Below are positions 1 to 10,662 of a DNA stretch of 64,000 nucleotides, in pieces. The stretch covers positions 124,001 to 188,000 of the forward strand of contig NW_019173955.1 of the NCBI RefSeq assembly GCF_001642475.1, in the 5' to 3' direction. Position numbers and translations under genes: made by a program. The notes under the pieces were generated by a model. That model made no database searches. It saw nothing but the letters and a program-made list of their open reading frames with translations, and was not told the origin of the DNA. Origin of the DNA: Fonsecaea monophora (lineage: Eukaryota > Ascomycota > Eurotiomycetes > Chaetothyriales > Herpotrichiellaceae). Within the stretch, counting starts at the first letter, position 1; every line of letters starts with the position of its first letter.

Positions 1-589
1 TCGGTCATCGGAAGAAAGATATTACAGTCCGGCTTGGCAATATTGGGCGAGTACATTTTCCTTTGCTTTTTCCAACGTCCTGCTCATGCCTATCTCGATC
101 TGTCGACGGCGCAAAATGAGGTTCCATGTCTGAAGCGCCGAACCAGGGTGTCTGCACCCTGCTGAGGTGATGAAACATGACCGACCAGTCGGGCAATCCG
201 GCCTGAAGGTTTCCCCTCCGTGTTTTTTGATTTGGCCTCAGAGCCCTGTCATTCAATTGGCTGCTCTGCAACGTTGCTCCAGACCCTGGATTTGAGCGAG
301 TGAGCACTGCGTCCCAAGAATCTAGGCAGACTTGTCAAAAGATCGAGCACCCCAATCAAGCATGACAATCAGGTAAGCTCGTTTGCTTTGATTGTTTGTC
401 CAGGCCCGAAGTCCAGCGTGACGCTATACGAGATCGGGGATGTAGTTGTCATTCAGTCATTGGGTAAGACGAACCGTCCGCGACTTGAGCAGCTATAATA
501 TGCCCTACCTTCGTCTAGAACATCACCCAGAGTAGAGTTCACCTCCCGCCAAGGAATAAGAACCATATCAGAGCCTCCTCACAGAAACA
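1..589. other. 5' edge and promoter region without a gene
   Basis: No open frame here has family resemblance or plausible splice structure. The last 100 bases are the presumed promoter and 5' leader of the oxidoreductase that begins at 590. Nothing else is seen. Confidence 0.6.
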
Positions 590-1930
590 ATGACTGCTCC
601 GAACAAACCTCGCCTGGTCATCATTGGCTCCGGATGGGCAGGCTTCTATTTGGCCGAAAACATCGATCTCAATGCCTATTCCATCACTCTGATTTCTCCA
701 CGTCGCACATCAGCATACACGCCACTCCTCGCCTCTGCGGCGGTAGGTCTGTTCAACTTCTACCTGGCCGAAGAGCCGGTACGCAGTAAAGCGCGGTCGG
801 CGTTGCGCTTCATCAAAGCCAATGTTCTCGACGTCAATTTCCACACAAAGACCTGTCGCTGTGCACCGGCGTTTGATGAAGATCCCCAACTCGCCAACGA
901 TGAGTTCGACGTCGAGTATGATTACCTCCTGATGGCGCCCGGGTGTATTCCCAACACGTTCGACACGCCCGGTGTGGCCGAGAACGCCATCTTCATCAAG
1001 AACGTGTCGGACGCGATGAGGGTGCGCAAGACGCTCTTTGACTTGCTCGAGAAGGCCTCTCTGCCCAACGTCACCCCCGAACGTGCGCGCGAGCTACTCC
1101 ACATCGCCATAGTCGGTGGCGGCCCCACTGGCATCGAGCTCACAGCTGAACTGGACGATTTATGCCAGGACGAGCTGCGGTTGACGTACCCACTTGTCGC
1201 ACAGTACGTTAGTATCTCCGTGTACGACGTGGCGCCGAACATCTTGAGCGCGTACGACAACAAACTGCACGAATACGCCACAAGTCAGCTCGAAAGGCGC
1301 CACATCGACGTCGCACCGAACACGAAGATTGAGAGGGTCGACGATCAGGCACTGTATATCAAGGACAAAGGTAGAGTCCCCTACGGCATGCTGATCTGGG
1401 CGACGGGCAACAAGCACGTCCCGCTGCTGGACAAGATCGACGTCAAACTGTCGCAGCGAGGACTCAAACGCATCTTGACAGACGACCACCTCCGCGTCCA
1501 TGGAGGTGGAGAAACAGGCCAAGTCCACGACGGTGTATTCGCCCTGGGCGACGCCGCCGACATCGAAGGGGCGTCTCTGCCAACCACGGCCGAAGTCGCC
1601 GTACAAAAAGCGCGCTACCTCGTACAGAACTTTAACGAGCTCGCCAAATCCCTCGCCGCCACCACCACACAATCCGGCCTCTCCAGCGCCAACGACGCGT
1701 TCGACAAACCCTTTGCGTACTCGCAGAAACAGCTCGTCTCGTACATTGGGGCGCACGACGGCGTCATCGCGGGCAAGGGGCCCAACTCCGACGGCTGGAC
1801 GGGCAAGAGCGCCTGGCTGGCCTGGCGCAGCGGTAGTCTGATGTGGAACCGCAACTGGCGGAGCCGGGTGGTCATTGTCTTTACGTGGGTTTTGAATCGG
1901 GTGTGGGGGAAGGAGATTGCGAGGATGTAA
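590..1930 (+). CDS. NDH-2/AMID-like FAD-dependent NAD(P)H oxidoreductase
   Basis: Intronless gene for 446 residues. It has the two-dinucleotide-fold layout of pyridine nucleotide-disulfide oxidoreductases. The N-terminal FAD-binding turn is VIIGSGWAGF (first Gly at residue 13). A second nucleotide-binding turn, IAIVGGGPTGIE (near residue 176), would take NAD(P)H. The flavin-contacting FALGDAADI has its Asp near residue 321. No CxxxxC redox disulfide is evident, which fits type II NADH:quinone oxidoreductases and AMID-like proteins rather than disulfide reductases. The family oxidises NAD(P)H, commonly passing electrons to quinone without pumping protons. The first Gly motif begins only 12 residues from the start, so there is no room for a normal mitochondrial presequence. 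A C-terminal hydrophobic and basic patch (about residues 425-446) may bind membrane. The family is firm; substrate and location are inferred. Confidence 0.88.
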   Translation: MTAPNKPRLVIIGSGWAGFYLAENIDLNAYSITLISPRRTSAYTPLLASAAVGLFNFYLAEEPVRSKARSALRFIKANVLDVNFHTKTCRCAPAFDEDPQLANDEFDVEYDYLLMAPGCIPNTFDTPGVAENAIFIKNVSDAMRVRKTLFDLLEKASLPNVTPERARELLHIAIVGGGPTGIELTAELDDLCQDELRLTYPLVAQYVSISVYDVAPNILSAYDNKLHEYATSQLERRHIDVAPNTKIERVDDQALYIKDKGRVPYGMLIWATGNKHVPLLDKIDVKLSQRGLKRILTDDHLRVHGGGETGQVHDGVFALGDAADIEGASLPTTAEVAVQKARYLVQNFNELAKSLAATTTQSGLSSANDAFDKPFAYSQKQLVSYIGAHDGVIAGKGPNSDGWTGKSAWLAWRSGSLMWNRNWRSRVVIVFTWVLNRVWGKEIARM

Positions 1931-2385
1931 CCGGCAGCTCGGCCACGCTGGTACGAAGAGAAAGTGCAAAGGGTGACGGTAATGAAAACACACGAGGCAA
2001 CAAGATGTGCTTGCTTGCTACGCTACAATATCTACCTGCCTATTGTAGTATCGAGTGAGCACTGAGCACCAGGGAGGGGGTTACCAAAACGTAGTAAGGG
2101 TTTTCTTTCCACCTACATAGGTAGTATGAACTCGGTAATGACGGTAATGATAAATAATGCCCGGGCGAGTCGCGGACAGGGGAAGTAAAATACTATTCGT
2201 TGCTCTCATAGTGAGACAGCAGGGGGGCAGTGAGGAGTGAGGAGTGAGGCAGTCTAGTACACTTTTTTTTTCAGTAACTAGAGAGAGGGAGTATGAGTAC
2301 ATCAGTCGTATCTAGCTAGCTAGGGAGTAACTCCCCCTCAGCCCTCTGACATGACGCAGGAAACAAAAACAGGATACAAGCAAGA

Positions 2386-2432
2386 TCCAGTTCAGTTCAG
2401 TTCTGTTCAGCTCAGTTCAGTTCAGTTCAGCT
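2386..2432. repeat. Imperfect TTCAG pentanucleotide repeat
   Basis: About nine units of TTCAG, with single-base variants TTCTG and CTCAG, run through this stretch. Confidence 0.85.
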
Positions 2433-2463
2433 CCGAGCCCGAGATACCGAGATGGCGTAACTC

Positions 2464-2488
2464 TGCCTGCCTGCCTGCCTGCCTGCCT
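2464..2488. repeat. TGCC tetranucleotide repeat
   Basis: About six perfect TGCC units, followed by a second short TGCC run near 2560-2570. Confidence 0.85.
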
Positions 2489-2867
2489 ACTCCTTGGTCT
2501 GGTGATCCATTTCATCCCCCTCCCTTCCGATTTGCGAAAAACCAAAGCACATTCGCTGCCTGCCTGCCTCCTGTAGAGAAAAGCACCGGCGGGTTCAGGT
2601 TCAGGTTCCTCTGACTAGTAGACACCCCCATAACATAGAGTAAGGAGAGAGAAAAAAGACCTCACCACTTGCCAACGCCCTTGCCAGACACTTGGAAATT
2701 CCCGGACCTGTTTTCCCCCCCATCCATTTTCATATCCGTCCTGATTAGTCACCCTCCCTCCCGCCATACAAAAGCGGCGCCAATCACCAAACGAACTGAA
2801 GTCGCCCATCCTTGCCAACACCGATACCTGCACAGGTTGTTCTGCACAAACAGTGTCGTTGAATTGA

Positions 2868-5800
2868 TCATAAAATTTCGTCATTCATCATACTCAACCC
2901 CTCCATTCCGACAGGATCGGCGGCAGCGGGCCCGCCAACAAGACTCCGGACAGCCTGAACAGCAGACTTCGTAGCAGTGGCCATGATGCTTGTCGCCTTG
3001 TCGTCGTCGACAAATCCATCCCACAACCCCAACCACATCCCAATGATCTTGCAAACAGCCATGACTAGTCTCCACACGACGCCTAAAACCGTCACCACAG
3101 GCATGATTAACATATTTTCCAAGATGCCACTGATGCACCACCTGTAGAGCATCGTGGGAAGAACGAAAGGAAACTCTGGCTCTGGTCGTGTGGGCCACAC
3201 GTATCGTTCTGCATAGAGTGGTCTTGCGTAGATCTCTGCGAGAACACATTCAAGGATATACCAAATCCACACGGAGAAGGTGAGATAGCCTAGCCACGTT
3301 GGGCTACCAGGAAGGAAGCCAATGAGGCGATTGCGGTGTTTGTCCTGAGATGCTGTTCGCGGATGGAACAAGAGCGGAATAGGGAGAGTGAATGTCGTGT
3401 GTGCGATGGGTATTGCCATGAAGGAGGAAATAGTCACAGTCTCCTTTGAGGGATGAACGTGGGAGATGTCATGATGGCTTCGACCACATCTTGTGCAGGC
3501 TTGATTTGGATCCTCCACGGCCCCTAGCGTCCGCATTTGTTCCAGTTCTGCCAAGGTTATGGGTGGTGTATGAGAGACTTTTTGCTCCAGCCTGGCGATG
3601 CCTTTCCTAGCTTCGTGCAAATTTGACATGAGTCTTTCCATCCGGCTTGTCAAGTGACCAATAAATGCAACCTCGGATGCAGTCGAGTTATCGTCGTCCA
3701 AACCAAGAGAAGCAGTCAACTTATTTTTCTCCTTCAGAGCCAAGACTTCCTCCTCAGCACCAGCTTTGATAAGGCTGGTGAGATCCGCCGTGATGTCTGC
3801 GGCGTCAGTGAGGAGGTCTTCAAAGCTTTGGATAGTCGCGTCTCCGAGGTTAAGCGTGTCAGTATCCTCTCGATGAGCATCAGGGATGTCCTGTGATACT
3901 AGCCGCTTCTGTTTGGCCTCGTTGAGAACATTTGTTAGGGCACTTTTGGGGAGAACGACCTCTTCCTTCTTTGGTTCAACTTTTGGCTCGGGCTGCTCAA
4001 TCACAGGGGTTGTTTGTGGAATTGTGTCACGTTCAATGTGAGCCGCCGCTGGATTGTCGTTTGGAATTTCCTCGTTCATTAATTCTTCTGTCTCCTCTTC
4101 AACGATCCTCGGTATCTGGACATTTGCCATCCGCTCTCCCATGGGTAGCGGTGTCTCTATCCAGCCTCCAGCATTGACATGAGGTGTTTGCGCATACTTG
4201 GTAATTTTTTGTGTTTGATTTCTTGTCTTGACAGTATCCGGGAGAATGGTATCGGTCCATGCACCCATAACCCTTGGAGTCTCTGCCACTTTCTTCTTGT
4301 TGTGAACCTCGTCGTGGTCTGCGAGCGAAGACTGAGATTTCAGGTCATCTTCCGAAGATGGCAAGGGAACTGCAGATGCATCTTGTAAAGCAATGGACAA
4401 GTCTTGCGCAGGCGGACTTGGTTTCGGGGTTGTGCTGACGGCTCGAGCTAATCGCTGCAGTTGATCCAAAGAATCTGGCATTGATCGTTGAGAGGATTTC
4501 GATTTGTCGGTCCCACCGCTGGATGACCTGTAAACAACGACTGGCGTGTCTGGTACCGCTTCGCCCATATTTTTCAGCTGCGCCTTGTCGACTACAGGGG
4601 AATTGTCCTGTGACTCCGGCAGCGTCGACTTGCGCTCCAGTGGGCTGAAATTTCGAGAAGTCTTCCGGACAATGACATTCGGATCCTTTTCACGGATCTC
4701 GTCCAACCTGTTTGTAGTGACGGCCTGTTTGGCGAGATCCTCAATCTCTTTCTCTCTGAGCGTATCACTGAGGTTCGGCCGAGTACGAACGGGTGGGCTT
4801 TCCGACACCTGAAATGACAGGCCCGTGAAGTCGTTTTCCCATTTCCGCATGCGATCCATGGACGTTTGCTTGTGAATCGAAGACGCCACGATTCTTGGGG
4901 GAGTTTCCTGGGGCGTCGAAGACTTCTCAATGGAAGGCAATGCGACATCTGCACCTACAGCAGCCCAGTCAATTTGTGACTCAGAACGGTCCGCGTCGTC
5001 TCGAGTCTTCACAGCGCGCCTCTCTGCAGCCTCTTTGCGCCATCTAGCAATAAAGGTGCGCGTAGCTCGATCCTTATCCGGTTGTTGAGTCGTCCCAGGA
5101 AGAGGCTCGGACACTGTCGAGGCGATAGACGCAACTGTAGGGTCATCGGGTTGTACCTGATCGTCAATTACCTCGGACGGCGTCCCATGAGGACGAGGAC
5201 GAGCGTGCGCACGTGAAAACGCCGAGACTTTGGGTACCGATGCTGGTCTCGGTATTTCACTTTGTTCGTTGTCTTCCTTCTTCTTCCGACTGTATTTACT
5301 GAAGGCGACCAATCTCTCCCTTTCCCGCAGTTCCGGAGGTGTATCGCTTCCATCATCATCTCCAGGTGCAGTTTGGGCCACACTAGGACGCGTTGCGCGC
5401 CTGAACGCTTTGACTCTTTTTTGAGGGTCAAGATCTGCACTTGTATCTGAGTAGGTCCTGTGCAGGGCGTTCGCATCCACAGCTAAAACGTTGTCGAAGG
5501 AAATCGGACCACGGCTTGTAACGCTTGCGAGATCACTCCGTCGGGGCTCCCCGTTTACTTGATCTTCCTTGCCCTTTTCTCCAAAGTTTATTGGGATTCG
5601 GCTCTGTCTCAGCTTCTCCAGTCTTGCGCGATCTTTTGCGCGATCGACAACGTGAGGTGTCAATTTGGCAGCCAATATCCGATCGGAAAGCTCATTCTTG
5701 AGGAAATCCAAGGTTGGCGGCTCTGAGAGACTTTCGACCCGGTCATCCATGGGATTTTGTACTTCTGCGTGAGCTGGGGAGGGAGATCGAACCGGCGTCA

Positions 5801-6464
5801 GCTGTTGCGAAAACTGTGCCGGTTCTGATTGTTCCGTGGCCATTCCATCTCCTGTCGGGTTCACGTCCAGATTTGTCTCAAATGTATCCTGCTGGTCGCC
5901 GCCATCGATCTCCTCCTCTTCGCTGTCCACATCCCTCTCCGTCGCGGCCAAATCCTCCTCGTCGGCTATTCGCTGGTAGGACTCGTGCAGACCACCCGGC
6001 GGGCTAGAGAACTCAGGAGGGGGACTGGTGAGGCGGGGATCGTGTCTGGAATGCGGCGGAGTCGAGAGTCCATTTGTTCGCGCCGGGCTGGGGCTTTTCC
6101 TCCTGGTCAGCTTCGGCGAAGGCTTCAATTGTTTGCTGGTCCGCGCCGCGGTATAATCGGACAACGAGGTGCGACTGGTCCTGTTGCCAGAGTCTTTTCC
6201 TATCTGCAACACTTTGCTCGCGCCGAGCGCGCGTCGAGGCTTAACGGGGCCCGACTTGACCGGCGACGGAATATACGAGCTATTCGAGATGCGGGAGTCG
6301 TCGATCAAGCTGTCGGTGAAGAACTCGTCGCTGGGTAATGTTCTGTGCAGTGATGCGATCGCCGCTGTGCGCTGCTGCTGCTGCTGCTGCTGGGCCGTCG
6401 AAAGAGGATTATTTTCTTTGTTCCGAGACATGTCGCGTGGAGTTGCATGCTGCCCTCTGCGCAT
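2868..6464 (-). CDS. Large disordered fungal protein with C-terminal membrane region
   Basis: An uninterrupted frame of 1198 residues. I do not recognise a characterised family. Residues 1 to about 900 are rich in Ser, Pro, Glu and Lys, with many SP/TP sites, and look disordered. A seven-residue Gln run lies near residue 25. Two related motifs occur in the middle, TPRVMGAWTDTILPDT and TPHVNAGGWIETPLP. A probable coiled coil (around RMERLMSNLHEARKGIARLE) is followed by a Cys/His knuckle, CTRCGRSHHDISHVH, and then several hydrophobic segments, including one around WLGYLTFSVWIWYILECVLA and another around MLIMPVVTVLGVVWRLVMAV. That architecture suggests a membrane-anchored scaffold, possibly at the nuclear envelope or spindle pole, but this is inference. 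An alternative start is Met12 (6431), with MSRNKENNP. Confidence 0.75.
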   Translation of the reverse strand: MRRGQHATPRDMSRNKENNPLSTAQQQQQQQRTAAIASLHRTLPSDEFFTDSLIDDSRISNSSYIPSPVKSGPVKPRRALGASKVLQIGKDSGNRTSRTSLSDYTAARTSKQLKPSPKLTRRKSPSPARTNGLSTPPHSRHDPRLTSPPPEFSSPPGGLHESYQRIADEEDLAATERDVDSEEEEIDGGDQQDTFETNLDVNPTGDGMATEQSEPAQFSQQLTPVRSPSPAHAEVQNPMDDRVESLSEPPTLDFLKNELSDRILAAKLTPHVVDRAKDRARLEKLRQSRIPINFGEKGKEDQVNGEPRRSDLASVTSRGPISFDNVLAVDANALHRTYSDTSADLDPQKRVKAFRRATRPSVAQTAPGDDDGSDTPPELRERERLVAFSKYSRKKKEDNEQSEIPRPASVPKVSAFSRAHARPRPHGTPSEVIDDQVQPDDPTVASIASTVSEPLPGTTQQPDKDRATRTFIARWRKEAAERRAVKTRDDADRSESQIDWAAVGADVALPSIEKSSTPQETPPRIVASSIHKQTSMDRMRKWENDFTGLSFQVSESPPVRTRPNLSDTLREKEIEDLAKQAVTTNRLDEIREKDPNVIVRKTSRNFSPLERKSTLPESQDNSPVVDKAQLKNMGEAVPDTPVVVYRSSSGGTDKSKSSQRSMPDSLDQLQRLARAVSTTPKPSPPAQDLSIALQDASAVPLPSSEDDLKSQSSLADHDEVHNKKKVAETPRVMGAWTDTILPDTVKTRNQTQKITKYAQTPHVNAGGWIETPLPMGERMANVQIPRIVEEETEELMNEEIPNDNPAAAHIERDTIPQTTPVIEQPEPKVEPKKEEVVLPKSALTNVLNEAKQKRLVSQDIPDAHREDTDTLNLGDATIQSFEDLLTDAADITADLTSLIKAGAEEEVLALKEKNKLTASLGLDDDNSTASEVAFIGHLTSRMERLMSNLHEARKGIARLEQKVSHTPPITLAELEQMRTLGAVEDPNQACTRCGRSHHDISHVHPSKETVTISSFMAIPIAHTTFTLPIPLLFHPRTASQDKHRNRLIGFLPGSPTWLGYLTFSVWIWYILECVLAEIYARPLYAERYVWPTRPEPEFPFVLPTMLYRWCISGILENMLIMPVVTVLGVVWRLVMAVCKIIGMWLGLWDGFVDDDKATSIMATATKSAVQAVRSLVGGPAAADPVGMEGLSMMNDEIL
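6372..6392 (-). repeat. CAG trinucleotide repeat encoding polyglutamine
   Basis: Seven consecutive CAG codons (CTG on the + strand) near the N-terminus of the 1198-residue protein. The pure codon run makes it a candidate for length polymorphism. Confidence 0.9.
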
Positions 6465-6980
6465 GCTACCCGGTCCAGTTCTGTGAAATTCCTAGTTGTG
6501 AACCCATCTGGCACGGAAATCCCAGCGCAAAGCACACGCGAAAGACTGCGCGGCGAGTAGTTGGGTCCAAGGTGCAAACAAAACACCCAAAGTGGAATGG
6601 AACTTCGGCTGCAAGATACAAGTGGAGAAAAACGACTTGCCTGAGGCTGGTGGTTGATGCATCTTCGCTTGACGGGGGACCTTGTTTGGGGGAGGATATC
6701 CCGCCGCTCTAATACCGACGCCAGACGTCATCACTCTGACATAAAGCGGCGTGGCCATGTCCAGTTCAGTCACATTTCTGGATCTTGAATATGCCCATTT
6801 TATATGGCTGTTATCCACGTCCAACAACATTAACTCTTGTTACAAAATATGAGTGCGATACATATCCAAGATGCCCCAATTCTTTGACGCACCACATATA
6901 TCTCGTCCCGTGAAAGACGCCAGCATACAAAGAACCCATCTTCTCGTCTCAACTCTCAACTGTGAGATTGTTTATCGTGC
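6465..6980. other. Promoter of the 1198-residue gene and 3' region of its neighbour
   Basis: No gene is seen. Both flanking genes are on the minus strand, so this holds the downstream gene's promoter and the upstream gene's 3' UTR. Confidence 0.5.
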
Positions 6981-7662
6981 CTAACCCGCAGAAAGATACT
7001 TCCACCTCTCGCGTGCCTCGCTCTCCCGTCTCTGTTTCTCTTCCTCGCTGACCATCTCCACCCCCTGGGCGATCCTCTCGTCCCTCGCCTCGACCACTGT
7101 CCTGACTTTCCAAGCCATGGCCGCAACCGCGCCGTAGAGCACCGCACTGACGAACTGCAGCGCGACCATGACGTCCCAGATGTCTTCATTCCCGCCTGTG
7201 GCGTCGGGACATTCGTTGCGCTGTAGCGAGCCGTGCGAGTGGTTCCCGACACAGGCACCCATGAAGAGGATGGAGCTGACGAAATGGACGATCGAGAGCG
7301 TCGTGGAGAACCATAGCGCCAGTCGAGGTGGGTTTACCCTCGCAAGTACGTGTAAGTGGAGGGATGGGATGGCGTTGAAGAAGGCTAAGCCTGGGATGAG
7401 GATGGGCTGGATGACTTGACCGCTGAATAGGAAAGTTTTGTGTTGGCCATCATCTCCCAGAGAGGAACGAGGACATAGTTACTTACAAGTTCAGATCAGT
7501 GGTCAACGAAGCAATCCATACCGCCCCGAGTGCGATCTCGACCATACTCAGGATACCAATCGCAAGCACCACCCACGGTGCATGGCCCGTCCATTTAGAT
7601 GCCTTTCTCCAGCGCTCATCGCCACGGAAGGAGGCGTCTGAGAGCCCTTCAATACCCAGCAT
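6981..7662 (-). CDS. Four-helix fungal membrane protein, unknown function
   Basis: Two exons, 7662-7487 and 7422-6981, joined across a 64-nt intron with donor GTAAGT and acceptor TTCAG, encode 205 residues. The phases close exactly. The N-terminus reads MLGIEGLSDASFRGDERW. Four hydrophobic segments are visible: around PWVVLAIGILSMVEIALGAV, around PILIPGLAFFNAIPSLHLHV, around LALWFSTTLSIVHFVSSILF, and around VMVALQFVSAVLYGAVAAMA. A short loop containing CVGNHSHGSLQRNECPD lies between helices 3 and 4, with two Cys that could pair. The C-terminal tail is charged and helical (EARDERIAQGVEMVSEEEKQ). There is no recognisable catalytic motif. It is probably a small integral membrane protein of the secretory system or plasma membrane, but no function is assigned. 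Confidence 0.8.
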
Positions 7663-8744
7663 TGCTCTCTCTGGCGAGGGCTCGAGTATCTGCGGGTTGC
7701 TCTATCGAAGAGATAGAGATATGTAGCTTGAATGATTCGAGAGGCAGGAGTTGCAGCGAAGAGTAGGTGGTTTCGCGGGTGGGTGTACGCCGCCTTGACT
7801 CTTTCTCGACTCGAGAGGACCAGAAAACCTACAATATCGAGACTCGTCTCTGTGATCCCGTGTTCTGCCCTTTCAAGGCCGAGATACACATTTCACGCAG
7901 CCCTGGGTTGGTCTCTAGGACACTTGTCTCGACTTGTCTCCCACCTTGTGCGTGACAGAGGTCCACGACACGACGAAAGATACCCACTGGGTCAACCCAC
8001 CCAGCAAAGAGAAGAAAAGAGCCTGACTCGACTCGAATTAAGATCTGGACCTCAAAGCACTTTTGGTGACGTGGTGCAGCAGTACAGGACAGTGCGATGG
8101 ACGATAAAAATACGAGGGAGTGGTAGTTAATAGTGATGGTGGTGGCGTCCCCCAGCGGACCCTTGATCCTTAAAGGAACCAACGGCACCAACGGGACTCG
8201 TAAGAGAAGATCTCAATGTCGTAGTGCTAATAGTAGCGTCGCCCAGTGTCCGACATACCATGCACACCTGGGTACGTAGTAGGTAGTAATATGTCGATCA
8301 ATTAACCCCGCCTCATGGCCCCCAACCCAATTGCTCACTCGCCAGATATTGTCCCGTGTATGCGTAGGTGAGTGTGTGGGGAAGAGATAGACATGGGATG
8401 CATTGGGAAGGCCTGATCGACACCACCATAAGCCTTGATTCGGTGCGGACCAGCAAACGCAAGGAAAGGCTTGCAGTTGCTTGGTCAAGGCTTCGTCGTC
8501 GGGTCTCGTGCTCGATCGGTTCTGGTGCCGGCTTCCGTTCTGGTGCGAATACGAACAACTATTCCCTTGTAGTATACTTGGTGATATTTCAACGTGTCTG
8601 GTGAGCGTTTCAGCCGCCCCAAACTGCCCAGTATGTAACCTCCTCGATTCCCTTTGCAGGTGCAAAGCCCAAACGGACCAAAGGAGTTGCGACTTGCCGT
8701 AAATTCATAAACATCGTAGCAATTTAGCCACTTTACGACACATT
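7663..8744. other. Intergenic, no gene seen
   Basis: About 1.1 kb between the membrane-protein start and the MUS81 stop, both on the minus strand. Short frames on both strands lack family resemblance and convincing splice partners. Confidence 0.5.
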
Positions 8745-10662
8745 TCACCCCCAAATCTCTGCAATTTTGGTGCTCAATGCCTTCCCAACCTTCTTCCGAG
8801 GAATGGTAGAGCCAAGACGATCGCTGATCATCGCGTCCCGCGCATTTCCCTTTTGTTGCGCCTCAAAAGCTTCGGCCAGAGCACGCGGCGTCGGCCAGAT
8901 TTTCTGTATCTCAATTGCCTTCTCCCCAGTCACGCCTCTGATACACATCAACATCTTGAGGTAGACATCTCGAAGCGTCATGCTCTCCGACTTGTCACAC
9001 ATGGCACTAAATACCGAGAATGTCATGCCAAAGGCCCTCCCAGGAGAGTTCTTTCTGAACCGCTCCAGCAATAATGAAACAGCCTCGGCTTCGAAGCTTT
9101 GAGCAGGGATGACGTTGATGTCCTTGCTCTCGTACAGTCCCTTGAGGGTTTTGGTCATACGGGCAAGATAACGGATCGTGTCGTCCAGCTTTGTTGTTTG
9201 CTTGACAAAGAAGTTGTCGACCACTTGCATACTGGCGATGGCGCTTTCCAGTGCATCGCCGTACTTCTCACTTCTCTCGGAAGAGATCGAGTACTCCTCA
9301 ATAAGGTAAGTCACATTCTTTATACCGGACCTGTGCAGTCGGAATTTCTGTTCGTGGAAACGTCCGTCTTTGATACTGCTAATCAGGTCGTCGAGCCTCT
9401 TGCGCTCCAGGATGTGTTCCAAGACGATTTCTACCTTGTCGTCGCCTTCGTCGCCAACACTTGCTGCCCTGAGACTATTAGTGTAGAGCGGATTTACTTC
9501 TGCGACCCACAAGACATCACCTAGTGGAAGTGAGCGAATGGTCGCAGTGATACCATGCTTTTTCAGCTCCCCAGATATATAATCTCGGTCAGTGGTTGTG
9601 CGAACTTCGCGCATATCCAGCACCATCTTCACCTCGAAGCTTCCTGCTGGCAAGATGACTGTATCCTCAAGGGAGGAGTTGGAATCTGTGGGTCTTCGAC
9701 CAAGTTTTCCGCCATCAGAGCGCACGAACCTCGTCTCCGGATCGGATTCGCGCATGTCGTTCTCGGAAATCGAGAATACTTCCAAGTCATCAGAAGCTCG
9801 GCGAGCTGCAGCCCCGGCAAGTCGGCTGGATTGTACTGGGGCAGCCGAAGCTGTTTGCCGCTTTTCAGGCTCTGGGGTGACGGATCTTGAGGCGTTCACG
9901 CGAAGAGTTGATGTAGTTTCCCGCTGATTCTTTTTCTTCTTCGCTGCCCCAGGCCGACCGCCGGCGCTCGCTTGTATACCTTCTGCGACCTCCCATCCTT
10001 CATCGGACAAGTAATATCGTTTCGTCGGGTGGCCCTTGGTGCAGACAAGCTCTTTTGACTCCAATGTTTGCATAGACTTCCACGCCGTGAAGAATTTCGT
10101 GGGGTCACTCGGGACCGTGTAGCTCGCATCGCAGTGAGGCTGTGCCAGTTCAATCAGGTCGGGCTTCGGAATTGCCTGATTGCTTTCACGGTCCAAGGTG
10201 CCGAGAGCGACTATCAATCCATAAGCGCCAGACCTGTATTTTGGAACATATGGCTGAGCCTTCCGCTTCCTACGGACTGGCGAGGACTGTTCTGCTTCGT
10301 CCGGTCGGGCCTCATCTGACGGCGAGTCTTCTGATGTCCTGTTCCTCCGGCCTTTCTTGCTTGGCATAACTAGACCATTCCGCTCGCAATGCTGTTTGAG
10401 CTTCTCCGTAAGTCGATCGCATAATTTAGGGCCCAGGCCGTTCAGTTGTTGGGCTTCGGAGGGGTGGCTGAAAGCCAGGGGGCACGCTTTGATGGATTGA
10501 TATGCTTTTTTGTAACTGGGATTGTCAGTAAAGTTTGCACACGAGATGTGGGAGGAGGGGTTAGGAATACACAGTGTAGCCTTTGCTGTTGCGTTCTTTT
10601 GCTTCATCCATCCATTCCTTCAGCCATCCCGCCAGCAGCGGGTTTGCACAGTCTTCAGCCAT
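8745..10662 (-). CDS. mus81: Crossover junction endonuclease MUS81
   Basis: Two exons, 10662-10571 and 10515-8745, with a 55-nt intron (donor GTATTC, acceptor CCCAG), encode 620 residues. The short first exon supplies MAEDCANPLLAGWLKEWMDE, and the junction restores GYTVYKKAYQSIKACPLAF. An N-terminal helix-hairpin-helix region contains LNGLGPKLCDRL. A winged-helix-like segment follows, around KGHPTKRYYLSDEGWEVAEG. The XPF-type nuclease core has VLDMRE (Asp331), GDVLWVAEV and the ERKR signature (residues 401-404), then a C-terminal helix-hairpin-helix region (RGVTGEKAIEIQKIWPT). MUS81 pairs with an EME1/MMS4 subunit and cuts branched DNA such as 3' flaps, stalled forks and nicked Holliday junctions during repair and meiosis. 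All core motifs are present, so the gene looks functional. Confidence 0.96.

Larger units (their letters stand above)
1931..2867. other. Convergent intergenic spacer with microsatellites
   Basis: This lies between the 3' ends of two convergent genes. It contains low-complexity repeats (listed separately) and an oligo-T tract near 2262-2271. No gene is supported. A short open frame across 2351-2614 is only a translation of the TTCAG and TGCC repeats. Confidence 0.6.

Noticed and set aside
5..307. 100-codon minus-strand frame at the left edge
   Set aside because: No domain, no codon-usage support and no partner exon; looks like chance.
1160..1993. 277-codon frame antisense to the oxidoreductase gene
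   Set aside because: Mirror of a GC-rich coding frame on the opposite strand; low-complexity and without family resemblance.
2351..2614. 87-codon frame encoding a VQFSS-type repeat
   Set aside because: Simply translates the TTCAG and TGCC microsatellites.
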